Below, piece after piece: positions 7,565-7,722 of a DNA stretch of 7,722 nt. The notes under the pieces are model-generated. The model was not told the DNA's origin. It did no database searches and saw only the letters and a program-made list of their open reading frames with translations. The DNA comes from Bacteroidota bacterium (lineage in GTDB: Bacteria > Bacteroidota > Bacteroidia > JAADEI01). The first letter of the stretch is position 1. Every line of letters begins with the position of its first letter. The stretch is from positions 1 through 7,722 of the forward strand of contig WFXT01000043.1 of NCBI GenBank assembly GCA_015490475.1. Direction: 5' to 3'. A program made the translations under genes and the position numbers.

Positions 7565-7722
7565 CACTATTCTGACAAATCGGGACCTAAGCTATTGCCT
7601 TAAATTCTATTATTAATAGGCGATTAAACATATTTCCTATAAAAAGACAAGTTCTCCTGTGCCTCATACCCTCAAAGACTGAACTATACTTGTAGTTTAT
7701 TGTATTACTCAAACAGTAATGT
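7565..7722. other. A/T-rich region upstream of dnaN with no supported gene
   Basis: No tRNA, strong terminator or convincing reading frame is visible here. A minus-strand frame is open from the window edge to a TAG at 7587-7589 (44 codons), but its translation resembles no family I know. A small inverted repeat, AACTA-6 bases-TAGTT, lies at 7682-7697 and is too weak to interpret. The region probably holds the distal promoter sequence and the end of whatever precedes dnaN. Confidence 0.4.

Noticed and set aside
7205..7603. Plus-strand open frame of 132 codons across the dnaN start
   Set aside because: It lies antisense to clearly coding dnaN sequence and resembles no family. It is a shadow of the dnaN codon pattern.
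7587..7721. Minus-strand frame open from the window edge for 44 codons, possibly the end of an upstream gene
   Set aside because: The translation has no recognisable domain and the stretch is A/T-rich. Open frames this short occur by chance. Sequence to the right would decide it.
1..7722. An undescribed defence, mobile or secondary-metabolite system
   Set aside because: All seven genes belong to well-known housekeeping families, with key motifs intact. No repeats, transposase, integrase, CRISPR units or orphan genes were seen.

Overview
The window holds seven genes, all on the minus strand, so the reading order runs from right to left: dnaN, pntAA, pntAB, pntB, a dihydroorotase gene, ftcD and the first part of dapF, which runs off the left edge. 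No gene on the plus strand is supported. The source looks like a chromosome of the Bacteroidota or a close relative. The reasons are a TAACTTTG box (the TAnnTTTG promoter type of that phylum) just before dnaN, starts in A/T-rich leaders without clear Shine-Dalgarno sequences, the fused formiminotransferase-cyclodeaminase, and the RQPG form of the dihydroorotase active-site motif. The base composition is clearly AT-rich. This assignment is an inference from style and cannot name a genus.

Right part (6415-7722): dnaN, the sliding clamp, preceded by a 183-base leader region with one promoter-like box. Middle part (2219-6355): a tightly packed unit, pntAA-pntAB-pntB-dihydroorotase, in which each gene starts inside the stop codon of the one before (ATGA, ATGA, TTGA overlaps). 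It begins 59 bases after dnaN with no clear promoter of its own. Left part (1-2218): a 115-base gap containing a perfect 16-base palindrome, then ftcD and dapF joined by a one-base TAATG overlap.

The first three pnt genes build a three-subunit proton-translocating NAD(P) transhydrogenase, which uses the proton gradient to make NADPH. The other genes serve replication (clamp), pyrimidine synthesis (dihydroorotase), histidine breakdown feeding the folate one-carbon pool (FtcD) and lysine/peptidoglycan precursor synthesis (DapF). They read as housekeeping genes placed together, not as one pathway.

I looked for an undescribed system, mobile element, RNA gene, CRISPR array or defence module and found none. 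The observations most worth a second look are the palindromic site upstream of ftcD, the UUG start coupling dihydroorotase to pntB, and the short C-terminus of the clamp.
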